Source of the DNA: an uncultured Pseudomonadota bacterium
Lineage (GTDB): Bacteria; Myxococcota_A; Bradymonadia; Bradymonadales; GCA-2716585
Length of the DNA: 37,693 bases
Assembly (NCBI GenBank): GCA_937123825.1
Contig: CAKZKQ010000169.1
Location: forward strand, 1-37,693
Direction: 5' to 3'
Shown one piece after another: positions 28,019 through 36,610 of the stretch. Positions within the stretch are counted from its first letter, which is position 1, and every line of letters begins with the position of its first letter. Under the pieces are notes generated by a model. The model made no database searches. It was not told the DNA's origin and worked only from the letters and a program-made list of their open reading frames with translations. The translations under genes were made by a program, and so were the position numbers.

Positions 28019-31000
28019 ATGTCCAAGGTCTGTAGATGCGTGTTTTTGGCGCTGCTGGTGCTCTGTGCGGCGCTGGTGTGGGGTGCGTGCAGCGACGGTG
28101 ACGGCGATGGTGGTGACCCCGATGTGGTGGTCGATGAGGTGGGTTGCCGCCTCAACAGCGATTGTCCGGCCCAGATGGAGTGCGTGGAGGGCCAGTGTGT
28201 GGACGCTGAGCTGTGCCAGGGCGAGGACTGTCCGTGTGCGACCAACGCCGATTGTGGGCTGGGCCAGGGCTGTGACATCGACACGGGTCGGTGCGTGTCT
28301 TTGGAGTGCTTGCGGGATCTGGACTGTGCGCTGGGGCAGGTGTGTCGCCAGGGCCAGTGTGTGACCGATGTGGAGGCGGATCGAGACCGCGACGGCGTGC
28401 CTGACGCCGAGGATCTGTGCCCCGATGACGCCGACGCGGCCCAGGAAGACAACGACGGCGATGGTCAGGGCGACGTTTGTGATTTGGACGACGACAACGA
28501 CGGTGTGCCGGACTCGTTGGACAACTGTCCGGCGGTGGCCAACCCGTTGCAGGGCGACGCTGGGGGGCAAGAGGCGGGCAATGCCTGTGACCCCGATGTG
28601 CGCGGCGCCACGGTGGCGGGCGTGGTGGATTTTTCGGCGGGCGGGGACGCGGACACGTCCCAGGCGCGTGTCTTTATGACAGGCGTGGCCGAGCCGGTGG
28701 GGATTGATTCGGCGGGTCGGTTTGAGTTTGTGCAGGCGCTGGTGGAGCCCAATCGGTTTTCGCTGACAGTGGTCTTTGAGGGCTTTGTGTCGGTGGACCG
28801 GGTCTTTGAGGCGCCCCAGGCCAATGCACAGCAGGTGGATGTGGGCACGATCGTGCTTCAGTCCCAGGCCGAGGTGCCCGAAGAGGCGGCCATTATGCGG
28901 GGCCGTGCGCTCTTGGACGGCGCCGATGAGCACGGTGGGGTGTTGGTGGAGCTTCGCGTGGGTGCCGAGGCGGTGTCATCGACGTTGACCAACCCGCAAG
29001 GGGCATTTGCGGTCTCGGCGGCGCGCGTGGACCACACGCTGCGGTTTTCCAAGGATGGTTTTGTGCCTTCGGGCGACGTGGAGGTGCGCTGGGACCGTGA
29101 GGAGGCGCGCTTTGAGGTCGATGGAGAGCCGCTGGAGGCGTCCGAGGCGGTGGTGCTCAGGCCGCTGTTGGACGCGGACCTTCAGGGAGAGGTGGCGTCG
29201 CCGTTGGAAGGGGTGGATTTGAGCGCTTCGGTGGTGACGCTGGGCGGCGATGTGGATCAGCGCCTGGGGGTGAACCAGCAGGGGGTCTTTGGGGCCGAGA
29301 ACCTGGCGCCGGGGCTCTACCGGCTCGATGTGGCACTGGAAGGGCACCGATCCCAGGCGTTGGTGGTGGAGTTGGGGTCGGGTCAGAACGTCTTGGCGCC
29401 GGTGGTGCTGGAGCCCATTGAGGTGGGTTTGCAGGCGCGGGTGGTGTCGGGCGACGGGGAGGCGCTGGAGAACGTGGCGGTGAGGCTGCGTCGGGATGGG
29501 AGCCTGGTGGCGCCCGCGACGTTGACCGGTGAGGCGGGAGATTTCCTCTTTGAGGTCTTGCCGCTGTCGTACACGCTCTCGCTGTCCAAGGAGAACTTCC
29601 TGCCCCGGACCTTTGAGGTCGAGTTTGACGGTCTGGACTTTGTGGTCGATGGCCAGGCGCTGGGTGCGCAGACCGAGCTGGTGCTGACGCGGGCGCCCGA
29701 GAGTGACATCGACGCTGACGGCGAGCTTGATGGGCTGGACAATTGCCCGGAGGTCTTCAACCCGGATCAGAGCGACATTGACGGGGATGGCGTGGGGGAC
29801 CGCTGCGATGTGGACACCGACGGGGACCAGATCGTCGATGGTTTGGACAACTGCCCTCGGTCTTTCAACCCATCTCAGGAGGATTCCCAGGGGTTTGGGC
29901 GCGGGGTGGTGTGTGAGGATGGGAACGCGGCGGCGCCTTTTGGTGCGGGCTGCGGCGTGATCCGGCAGGCGGTCGATACCCGGGAGCGGGCCGATGTCTT
30001 GCGGGGGTCGTGCGGGGGCAGCGGAGCGCCCGAGGTGGTCTACGAACTGTCGCTCAGCAGCATCGAGGTGCTGGAGGTGAGCGTGGAGGCCTTGAGCCCG
30101 GTGGTGATCTACCTCCTGGACGACGACGGTCTGGAGCAGGGCTGCGTGGTGGGTGGCAGGGCGACGATCAGCGGTGAGCGGGCCTCGCAGCAAGGCAACT
30201 TCAGGGTGCCTGAGGGGTCTTATCGCCTGGTGGTCGATGGGTTCAATGGGCCAGCGTCGGCGGGGCCGATGACGGTGGATGTGGCGCTGCGCGATGCGTG
30301 CGGTCCCAGCGCCGGCGTGCAGCGCAGCTTTGCGGTGGGGTCCACGATTGAGATGGTCTTGTTGGACGACTTGAACGCCGATGGGCACGACGATCTGGTG
30401 GCCACGACCGACAATGGGGTCAGCGTGGCGCTGGGGCTGGGTGACGGCGACTTTGAGGCGGCAACGTTGGTGTATGACGCTGGCTTTCACAGGTGGGCCG
30501 ACACGGGCGATATCAACGGCGATGGGGCGGTGGACATTGTTGCGGTGGGCAACGACGACCAGATGGTGGTTTTGCTGGGCGATGGCCAGGGCGGTTTTGA
30601 GTTGGGCGAGCCTGTGGAGATGTCCGGTTCGGGGAGCCATGTGTTGTTGGTGGACGTGAACGACGATGGGGCGCTGGATGTCTTTGTGGGCGTCTTTGGA
30701 GCGATGAGTTGGCGTTTGGGTGATGGCCAGGGCGGTTTTGGGCCTGCGCAGACGGTGAGCATCGACCGAGACGGGACGCAGGCGGTGGTGGGCGACCTGG
30801 ATCTGGATGGGCGTTTGGACTTGGTGGTGATGCATCACTTTGGGGAGTTTCTGGACCATTACGCCGGCGATGGGCTTGGAGGTTTTGAGCTGGTTCAGCG
30901 GCTCAACGTCGAGCAGCTTGCTTTTGCGAGCATTGGGGACATGAACGGCGATGGGAACCCGGATCTGGTGGTCTCTTCAACGGGTGAAGCGACGGTGTTG

Positions 31001-33124
31001 GACGGCGATGGCCGTGGCGGTTTTGCCGCTCCCAGGCGTTTTGAGATGGGTTTTGGTCCTTTGGTGGGCCAAGTGGCCGATTTTGATGGCGACGCGGCCT
31101 TGGATGTGGTCTCGACGATCAACTTCAACAACTCGGTGACGGTGTTGACGGGAGATGGTCGCGGTGGGCTCTCGCAGCCCTACCACCTGGAGGTCGGGGA
31201 CTTTCCCGATGGGCTGGCGCTCTCGGATTTGAACGGCGACGGTCGCCTGGACGCGGTGGTGGGCATTGGCGACGAGTTTCGGGTGATGCTCAGTGGTGTC
31301 AGCGGGGTCATGATCCCGCAAGAAGAGGTGCGCGTGGGTCCAAGGCCGCAGTCAGTGGTGTTGACCGATCAGGGAGGGACTTTCAACTTAAGCATGGTGT
31401 TGGCGCTGGAGAATACCGTGGAGATCTGGAGCATTTTTAGTGGTCTCCAGATTCGGCGCCGTGTGGCGTTGGACACACCCAGCTTTGCCAACGGGGTGGC
31501 TGTGGCCGATCTGGACGGTGATGGTGTTGATGAGGTGCTCGCAACGGTGTTCCTTGGCAAGCTCTTGGTGTGGAGCACGGTCGACGGCATCAACTTTGAT
31601 CCGCCGGTGGAGTTCGACGTGGATCCAGATCCTGACGACAACCGCGATCCGCGCGCTGGCCGGTTGTTGGTGGAGGATTTGACTGGTGACGGTGTTTTGG
31701 ATGCCCTGGTCATGCTCTCATCCTCCTCGGGAGCGTCATTGTTGGTGGGGGATGGAGAGGGGGGTTTTGAGCCTGCGCGGCGAGTGGGGGGCATCGGCGC
31801 TTTCCACAGCGCGGTGTTGGGTGACGTGGATGGCGACGGTGATCTGGATGTGTTGATGGGGGCGATTTCGCGCCAGGCAAGTTTGCTGTTGAACGACGGT
31901 GCGGGTGGGTTTGGAGAGGGGGTGCAGTTGGAGGCAGAGATGCCTGCGGCGCTGGCAGATTTGAACAGCGACGGGGTTTTGGACATCGTCTCTGGCACCG
32001 AGGTCTTTTTTGGTTTTGGGGACGGGACCTACGGGGAGCCCGAGCCTTTTGGCCCGATCGGCAGTGGTCCAAGCGACGTCAAGGTGGCCGACGTCAATGG
32101 TGACGGCGCGTTGGATGTGTTGGTGATTACCAACAGGGTCGACAGCGATAGCTTGCACGTCATGGTGGGGGATGGCCGCGGCAATCTGGCCAAGGCTCAG
32201 GTCTTTGCCACCGGTGAGCGTCCTATTGACATGGCGGTTTTGGATTTGACCGTCGATGGGGTGCCAGATGTGGTGGTGGCCAACGGCGATGGCAACAGCG
32301 TCAGCCTTTTTCAGGCGCGTTTTGGGGGCGCGGCGGTGCAGACGACGGGAGGCAAATTGAGTCAAGGCACGCGTCTGGCCCAGGTGGCGCAGCCTGCCTG
32401 CGAGAGGCTTGAGTTGGTGGGTCGTCCGGTGGAAGGCGCGTTGGTCTTTGAGGCGCAAGAGGGCGTGGAGGCGTGCCGCGTGGAGCGGTTGGAGTTGGCG
32501 CTGGACTTTGAGCCGGGTCAGGAGGCCGAGGTGGTCCTGGCGGGGCCGATTGGGCTCTCGCAATCTTTGGGGGCCTTGGACGACGTGGGTCCGGGGCTGT
32601 GGCGGCCGGAGTTGGTGTCTGAGTTGGCGCGGTTTGAGGGCCACCCGGTGCTGGGGCGCTGGGAGTTGGTGTTGGGCGACGCGGTGGTGTCGTCGGCGCG
32701 GTTGGTGGTCAATGCTTATCGGCCCGATCCATTTGGCGAGGTTGAACCGGCGCCGTTGTGTGTGTCGGTGGAGGACCAGTCGCCGGAGTTTGGCGCGGTG
32801 TGTGTGTTGCCGGACGGCGGGCTTGAGGGTGTGGGGCTGGAAGACGACGCCGATGAGGATGTCTTTTTGGTGCCGGGCCCGCTGCGGGGTAGTTTTGTGA
32901 CGGGCCAGCGCGTGGAGATTGGGCTCTTGATTGAGCCGGGCATGGATTTGAGCGTGGAGTTGAGGGCCTTTGGGGCTGCGGGGGCGCTTGCACAGGGCGT
33001 TGAGGTGGAGCCGGGGCGTTGGGCGCTGGAGTTTGTGGTGCCCGAGCAGTACAGCGGCCGTTACCTCAGCCTGCATGTCTCTGGGCGCCAGATCAACGGG
33101 CTGACCTACGACGTTCTTTTCTGA
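28019..33124 (+). CDS. Large multi-domain surface lipoprotein (TSP3, FG-GAP, P-domain-like)
   Basis: A 1701-aa lipoprotein (MSKVCRCVFLALLVLCAALV, then WGAC-SDGD). Order of parts: Cys-rich EGF/disintegrin-like repeats (~40-125; 'CRLNSDCPAQMECVEGQC'); thrombospondin type 3 calcium repeats (~120-195; 'DRDGVPDAEDLCPDD', 'DDDNDGVPDSLDNCP'); three carboxypeptidase-regulatory-like beta-sandwiches (~200-560); more TSP3 (~562-625); a PPC-like domain (~640-760); a long FG-GAP/VCBS block (~760-1440; 'DLNGDGRLDAVVG', 'DVDGDGDLDVLMG') likely forming beta-propellers; a P-domain-like segment (~1457-1570; 'GHPVLGRWELVLGD'); and a final PPC-like domain. Such proteins are exported, bind calcium and act in adhesion or surface display in myxobacteria-like genomes. 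ATG 28019 has GAGAGG 11 bases upstream. No protease catalytic motif seen. Confidence 0.88.
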   Translation: MSKVCRCVFLALLVLCAALVWGACSDGDGDGGDPDVVVDEVGCRLNSDCPAQMECVEGQCVDAELCQGEDCPCATNADCGLGQGCDIDTGRCVSLECLRDLDCALGQVCRQGQCVTDVEADRDRDGVPDAEDLCPDDADAAQEDNDGDGQGDVCDLDDDNDGVPDSLDNCPAVANPLQGDAGGQEAGNACDPDVRGATVAGVVDFSAGGDADTSQARVFMTGVAEPVGIDSAGRFEFVQALVEPNRFSLTVVFEGFVSVDRVFEAPQANAQQVDVGTIVLQSQAEVPEEAAIMRGRALLDGADEHGGVLVELRVGAEAVSSTLTNPQGAFAVSAARVDHTLRFSKDGFVPSGDVEVRWDREEARFEVDGEPLEASEAVVLRPLLDADLQGEVASPLEGVDLSASVVTLGGDVDQRLGVNQQGVFGAENLAPGLYRLDVALEGHRSQALVVELGSGQNVLAPVVLEPIEVGLQARVVSGDGEALENVAVRLRRDGSLVAPATLTGEAGDFLFEVLPLSYTLSLSKENFLPRTFEVEFDGLDFVVDGQALGAQTELVLTRAPESDIDADGELDGLDNCPEVFNPDQSDIDGDGVGDRCDVDTDGDQIVDGLDNCPRSFNPSQEDSQGFGRGVVCEDGNAAAPFGAGCGVIRQAVDTRERADVLRGSCGGSGAPEVVYELSLSSIEVLEVSVEALSPVVIYLLDDDGLEQGCVVGGRATISGERASQQGNFRVPEGSYRLVVDGFNGPASAGPMTVDVALRDACGPSAGVQRSFAVGSTIEMVLLDDLNADGHDDLVATTDNGVSVALGLGDGDFEAATLVYDAGFHRWADTGDINGDGAVDIVAVGNDDQMVVLLGDGQGGFELGEPVEMSGSGSHVLLVDVNDDGALDVFVGVFGAMSWRLGDGQGGFGPAQTVSIDRDGTQAVVGDLDLDGRLDLVVMHHFGEFLDHYAGDGLGGFELVQRLNVEQLAFASIGDMNGDGNPDLVVSSTGEATVLDGDGRGGFAAPRRFEMGFGPLVGQVADFDGDAALDVVSTINFNNSVTVLTGDGRGGLSQPYHLEVGDFPDGLALSDLNGDGRLDAVVGIGDEFRVMLSGVSGVMIPQEEVRVGPRPQSVVLTDQGGTFNLSMVLALENTVEIWSIFSGLQIRRRVALDTPSFANGVAVADLDGDGVDEVLATVFLGKLLVWSTVDGINFDPPVEFDVDPDPDDNRDPRAGRLLVEDLTGDGVLDALVMLSSSSGASLLVGDGEGGFEPARRVGGIGAFHSAVLGDVDGDGDLDVLMGAISRQASLLLNDGAGGFGEGVQLEAEMPAALADLNSDGVLDIVSGTEVFFGFGDGTYGEPEPFGPIGSGPSDVKVADVNGDGALDVLVITNRVDSDSLHVMVGDGRGNLAKAQVFATGERPIDMAVLDLTVDGVPDVVVANGDGNSVSLFQARFGGAAVQTTGGKLSQGTRLAQVAQPACERLELVGRPVEGALVFEAQEGVEACRVERLELALDFEPGQEAEVVLAGPIGLSQSLGALDDVGPGLWRPELVSELARFEGHPVLGRWELVLGDAVVSSARLVVNAYRPDPFGEVEPAPLCVSVEDQSPEFGAVCVLPDGGLEGVGLEDDADEDVFLVPGPLRGSFVTGQRVEIGLLIEPGMDLSVELRAFGAAGALAQGVEVEPGRWALEFVVPEQYSGRYLSLHVSGRQINGLTYDVLF

Positions 33125-33469
33125 AGTGGTTGGGTGTCGGCGGCCTGTGGTTCATCACTGAGAACTTCGGCTGCTGGCATCCGTGATTGTTCGCCACAAA
33201 CCAAGCCTTTCGTTTGTATTTGGGTATGAGGGGCGCCTTGGATGGGCGTTGGGGTACCCATTTGCGCTCTTTTATGGCGCAAAAAAGAGTGTGTGGTCTA
33301 AATTGTCGATAGAGTGGTTGAAAGTGTCGGTTTTTTGGGCCGTTTGGGGTGTTATCTTGGGTCTGTAAGTCAAGCGGGGTGCGGTTCATGAGGGACAGCG
33401 CCGACGCCAATGTATTTAGAGAGGCGGTGTCGTTGTGGGCGCGCCTTGGTGAAAAGAGGAGAGATGGAT
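33125..33469. other. Intergenic region before the PEBP-family gene
   Basis: About 345 bases, more AT-rich than its neighbours. It contains two competing inverted repeats, TTTGCGC/GCGCAAA (33261-33283) and CTCTTTT/AAAAGAG (33267-33289). Only one can form at a time. No gene is supportable. The promoter of the PEBP gene is probably here, but no clear -35/-10 pair is seen. Confidence 0.45.
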
Positions 33470-34108
33470 ATGGCGCAGGGTTTTTCGGTTCAGATTCCTT
33501 CCTGGGAGCACGGTGCGGTCATTCCTGCCAAGTTTGCCTTTGGTCAGCCGGGCACGGACGGGCCTTTTGCGCTTGGCGGCAACACCAGCCCGGCGATTGC
33601 CTGGGCGGATGCGCCTGAGGGGACGCGGTCGTTTGCGATCGTGTGCCACGATCCGGACGTGCCGTCGTCGGGTGAGGACGTCAACCAGGAGGGCAAGACG
33701 GTGCCTGCGGACTTGCCCAGGGTGCGGTTCTACCACTGGTTGTTGGTGGACATCCCGGCAGGGGTGGGCGGCTTGGATGAGGGCGCGGCGTCGCAGGGCG
33801 TGACGGCCCGTGGCAAGTCGGTGGGCAAGACCGAGCACGGCGTGACGGGCAAGAACGACTACACGGGTTGGTTTGCCGGAGACGCGGACATGGAGGGGAC
33901 CTACGGCAGCTACGACGGTCCTTGCCCGCCCTGGAACGACAGCATCATCCACCACTACCACTTTGAGGTCTTTGCGCTGGACGTGGAGACGCTGGGCCTG
34001 GAGGGGGATTTTGGCGGGCAAGATGTGCTCGACGCGATGGAAGGCCACGTGTTGGCCAGCGCCTCCCACATGGGGACCTACTCCATGAACCCCGCCGTGA
34101 GCGCTTGA
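33470..34108 (+). CDS. YbhB/YbcL-family (PEBP-like) protein
   Basis: A 212-aa protein of the phosphatidylethanolamine-binding / Raf-kinase-inhibitor-like fold. Signatures: 'FSVQIPSWEHGAVIPAKFAF' at the start, 'NTSPAIAWADAPEGTRSFAI', the anion-binding motif 'CHDPDVPSSG', 'FYHWLLVDIPAGV', and 'YGSYDGPCPPWNDSIIHHYHFEVFALD', with the usual Gly-Pro-x-Pro-Pro. It has no signal peptide and is probably cytoplasmic, binding a small anionic ligand. Bacterial members have no settled role. I chose ATG 33470, eight bases after AGAGGAG. ATG 33464 is too close to that site. It is somewhat longer than the usual ~160-180 aa because of insertions after HDPDVP and near 'TEHGVTGKNDY'. Confidence 0.88.
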   Translation: MAQGFSVQIPSWEHGAVIPAKFAFGQPGTDGPFALGGNTSPAIAWADAPEGTRSFAIVCHDPDVPSSGEDVNQEGKTVPADLPRVRFYHWLLVDIPAGVGGLDEGAASQGVTARGKSVGKTEHGVTGKNDYTGWFAGDADMEGTYGSYDGPCPPWNDSIIHHYHFEVFALDVETLGLEGDFGGQDVLDAMEGHVLASASHMGTYSMNPAVSA

Positions 34109-34114
34109 TGCCAC

Positions 34115-34135
34115 TGGGCTCATTCGCCTAGCCCA
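34115..34135 (+). terminator. Possible terminator after the PEBP gene
   Basis: TGGGCT-CATTCGCCT-AGCCCA is a 6-bp stem starting six bases after the stop codon. There is no T-tract, so this is only a candidate. Confidence 0.35.
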
Positions 34136-34261
34136 CCGCCGCTCGCCCGTGTGTAACCACCAGAAGGAGTGTGCCGTAAGACTGTGGGCTTGGTGCTTCG
34201 TCAACAAGGTGTTCACCCCTCGTGACGGTCCAAGACCACCATAACAGCGTTGCCGATGCTC

Positions 34262-34280
34262 GACGAACCCCCGGTTCGTC
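34262..34280. other. Perfect 8-bp hairpin in the PEBP-AraC gap
   Basis: GACGAACC-CCC-GGTTCGTC, a perfect 8-bp stem with a 3-base loop. The rest of 34136-34417 shows no gene. A minus-strand frame through it has an odd composition and matches nothing I know. Confidence 0.5.
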
Positions 34281-34417
34281 TGTGCTAGGCGCCTCGTTCT
34301 GGTGCCCCTGGCCTCGCCCCGATGAGCAAACACTTTGCTAACGAAGCACCGGGTTGGATGTGCGCTTTGTCGGGCGCTGGCGGCGAGTCCGCCTTGGAGC
34401 AGTTTGGTTCCAGTGGT

Positions 34418-34577
34418 TAGGTTGTGTCTGACAATTGTCCCGTCGCCCGACGGTCCGATGATGCCGATCTCGTCGTCGGTGGTGCTCAACGGGTCAAAGA
34501 CCCGCCTGCGCTCACCTCCTCGACCTCGACACCATCGAACTCGCCTGAGCTTGTTTCCAATTGTCAGACACAACCTA
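34418..34577. mobile_element. MITE-like element with perfect 20-bp terminal inverted repeats
   Basis: TAGGTTGTGTCTGACAATTG (34418-34437) is exactly inverted at 34558-34577. The 160-bp element is too short for a transposase. If the outer TA is a target duplication, the element is 34420-34575 with GG...CC ends, a pattern seen in TA-targeting IS630/Tc1-like elements. A small internal hairpin, CGGGTC-AAA-GACCCG, sits at 34490-34504. It ends 27 bases before the AraC-type start codon and may supply or disrupt that gene's promoter. Confidence 0.7.
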
Positions 34578-34604
34578 GACAAGGCCTTGTGGAGGGGAGC
34601 GGCG

Positions 34605-35453
34605 ATGTTGAGGGTGCCTCAGGACCTGGAAGGATGGTTTGCGGATCGGAGCGTGATTGTTCCCGAGGCCAGCGTCATCCGTTATGTGGCCGGCGAGCCG
34701 GTTTTGTCGGTGCCTGCGCTGGTGGCGCGGCCGACCTTTGTGTGGGTGCGGGCGGGCGTGAAGCAGCTCCAGCCCCAGGGTGGGCAGCATTTGCTGACGG
34801 TGCCCTCGGGGCAGGTGTTGGTGATGCGCTCGGGGACCCACGTCATGTCCGAGTTTCGGGGGCAGGACGCGGGGTATCAGAGTTTGGTGGTGTCGATCGA
34901 CCGGACGTTTTTGCGTCAGGCGGTGGGCGTGCCGGGCGAAGAGCCACCCAAAGGTCCCCGGGTGGTGGTGTCGCAGCCCGCGCCGCACGCGGTGGCGCTC
35001 CTGGAGGCGTTGCCGCAGGCGTTGTTGGAGCCCATGCCGGACGTCGAGCGTCAGTTCAAGCTGCGCGAGGTGCTGGTGGCGTTGATGGGGGACAAGGCGG
35101 TGCGGCAGCTTGTCTTTGAAGAGGTGGCCGATTGGGGCCAGTCCCTGCAAGATCGGATTGTGTCGGTGTCCACGGACCACTGTCTGTCGCCGCTGCAGGT
35201 GCCGGATCTGGCGCAGTTGTGCGCGATGAGCCTGTCGTCGTTCAAGCGCCACTTTCAGGGAGTTTACGGGGTGCCGCCGGGCAAGTGGTTGATCAAAGTG
35301 CGGATGGAGCACGCCCGCTCGCGGCTGCTCAACAGCGACAACGCCGTGTCACAGGTGTGCCTGGAGAGCGGTTACCAGGACGTGTCGAGCTTTATCCGCG
35401 CATTTCGCCGCCACTACGGCATGACCCCCACCCAGGTGCGCCGCGAGCGTTGA
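34605..35453 (+). CDS. AraC-family transcriptional regulator
   Basis: A 282-aa regulator. The N-terminal ~170 residues form a beta-rich sensing domain ('EASVIRYVAGEPVLSVPALV', 'QHLLTVPSGQVLVMRSGTHV'). The C-terminal ~100 residues are the double helix-turn-helix of the AraC family ('VPDLAQLCAMSLSSFKRHFQ', 'VPPGKWLIKVRMEHARSRLL', 'AVSQVCLESGYQDVSSFIRA', 'RRHYGMTPTQVRRER'). The overall style recalls ExsA-like regulators with a cupin-like N-terminus. The start is ATG 34605 with GGAGGGGAG five bases upstream. An upstream open frame crosses the MITE-like element and is not protein-like. Targets are unknown. It is convergent with the gene at 35514. Confidence 0.9.
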   Translation: MLRVPQDLEGWFADRSVIVPEASVIRYVAGEPVLSVPALVARPTFVWVRAGVKQLQPQGGQHLLTVPSGQVLVMRSGTHVMSEFRGQDAGYQSLVVSIDRTFLRQAVGVPGEEPPKGPRVVVSQPAPHAVALLEALPQALLEPMPDVERQFKLREVLVALMGDKAVRQLVFEEVADWGQSLQDRIVSVSTDHCLSPLQVPDLAQLCAMSLSSFKRHFQGVYGVPPGKWLIKVRMEHARSRLLNSDNAVSQVCLESGYQDVSSFIRAFRRHYGMTPTQVRRER

Positions 35454-35466
35454 GCGGCAGGCTCAG

Positions 35467-35495
35467 CTTGCAATTTCTCGTTCTTGCAAGGCTCG
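35467..35495 (+). terminator. Terminator candidate after the AraC-type gene
   Basis: CTTGCAA-TTTCTCGTTC-TTGCAAG, a 7-bp stem, followed by GCTCGTTTTAATT. It lies 14 bases after the stop and between convergent genes. Confidence 0.5.
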
Positions 35496-35513
35496 TTTTA
35501 ATTGGTGCTCGGT

Positions 35514-36461
35514 TTATTGTGTGGGTTTGGCCTCAATGGGCTGTGCCAACCAGGCTACGAGTTCATCACGCGTCTTTTCAATCAGGGCGCTTTCCAGTGC
35601 CCCAAATCCTTCGGCAGCGCTGCGTTGTCGCAACGCTTCCCGTTCATCTTCAGAGATGGGGCGTTCCAGTTTGAGGCCGAACATGCGGGTGAGCACTTCA
35701 AGGTGCTTGCGTTTAAGCGCGGTGCGGTTGGCCACGGCGGCGTCCAACTCTCCTTCCAACTCTGGGGACAGCGCGCGAATCACATTGCGCACCAGTTCAA
35801 TGCTGTATTGCTCATCCTCTTCATTTTCGAATTCGGTAAACCACTTGAGGAGTTCTTCTGTGGAGATGTCGGGCAATTTGTAAGCTTGAGCCATGCGAAA
35901 CACCCATGCTGATTGGCGGCGTCGGACGATCCACTCGACGAAGGCTGCTCTGGGTCTGCCAGAGCGGGCGACCAGGAATGGCACCAGAGAGTTGTCGAGA
36001 GCGAGCTCATTGGCCGCGATCCACACAACAGGGTAGGGCCACCGACCAATACGATAGCATCCCCGTTCAACGTTGGTAATCATGTACTGGTCCCCGATCC
36101 AGTCGGGAAGATAGGGAGACACAAACCAGAGGGGTTCATGATTGACCCACTTTTTGCTTTGTTTTTTGGATCGCTCCACATCCAAGGCGGCGCGTCGCAG
36201 CAGAGCCCGAAACCATTCGTAGGGCCCCATATGGTCTCCAGGCATTTTCAGTTCAACCAGTGCTGTGCCGCTGGTGAGCAGTGACCAAGGGGCTTTGAGA
36301 TCGCCGATATTTTGGATGTTTGCTCTTAGTATGAAGCCGTCCGGCCAGATGTGTTCACCAATATCGATCTCTCGTGGGCCTTCCCATCGGCATACGCCCC
36401 CTGTGATCGATTCAGTTTCTTCCGCAAAGACAGCTTTGGCGAATGCGTCGAGTTTGCCCAT
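35514..36461 (-). CDS. Hypothetical protein, possibly PD-(D/E)XK / Rpn-like
   Basis: A 315-aa protein with no signal peptide. The N-terminal half has a possible PD-(D/E)XK core: an early 'WPDGFILRANI' (Asp), then 'GTALVELKMPGDHMGPYEWF' (E-x-K), then a long helix 'LLRRAALDVERSKKQS'. The C-terminal half is helical ('DISTEELLKWFTEFENEEDE', 'RTALKRKHLEVLTRMFGLKL', 'SALIEKTRDELVAWLAQPIE'), as in Rpn/DUF4351-type proteins. The start is ATG 36461, with AAGGA nine bases upstream on the minus strand. It is divergent from the unknown gene at 36611. The nuclease assignment is an inference from motif spacing only. Its lower GC content suggests an accessory gene. Confidence 0.7.
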   Translation of the reverse strand: MGKLDAFAKAVFAEETESITGGVCRWEGPREIDIGEHIWPDGFILRANIQNIGDLKAPWSLLTSGTALVELKMPGDHMGPYEWFRALLRRAALDVERSKKQSKKWVNHEPLWFVSPYLPDWIGDQYMITNVERGCYRIGRWPYPVVWIAANELALDNSLVPFLVARSGRPRAAFVEWIVRRRQSAWVFRMAQAYKLPDISTEELLKWFTEFENEEDEQYSIELVRNVIRALSPELEGELDAAVANRTALKRKHLEVLTRMFGLKLERPISEDEREALRQRSAAEGFGALESALIEKTRDELVAWLAQPIEAKPTQ

Positions 36462-36610
36462 GTTGTCGTGTCCTTGGCACCCGTTTATGCGGCGAGATGT
36501 ATTGCTCACTTGCAAGAGTGGAGGTCTTTGGAGGATACTTTTAGCAACGGGATTGAGATTTTCAAGGGTGCGATTGTGGTGTTGGCTTGAGTGGTAGAGA
36601 GGAGGGGGAG

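Noticed and set aside
33261..33289. Intrinsic terminator after the large surface lipoprotein
   Set aside because: The stem is followed by A-rich, not T-rich, sequence on the plus strand, and the arms compete; kept only as a structural note.
33416..34582. Minus-strand open frame antisense to the PEBP gene and through the MITE-like element
   Set aside because: Covers a clear gene on the other strand, is Arg/His-rich, and has no recognisable transposase motif.
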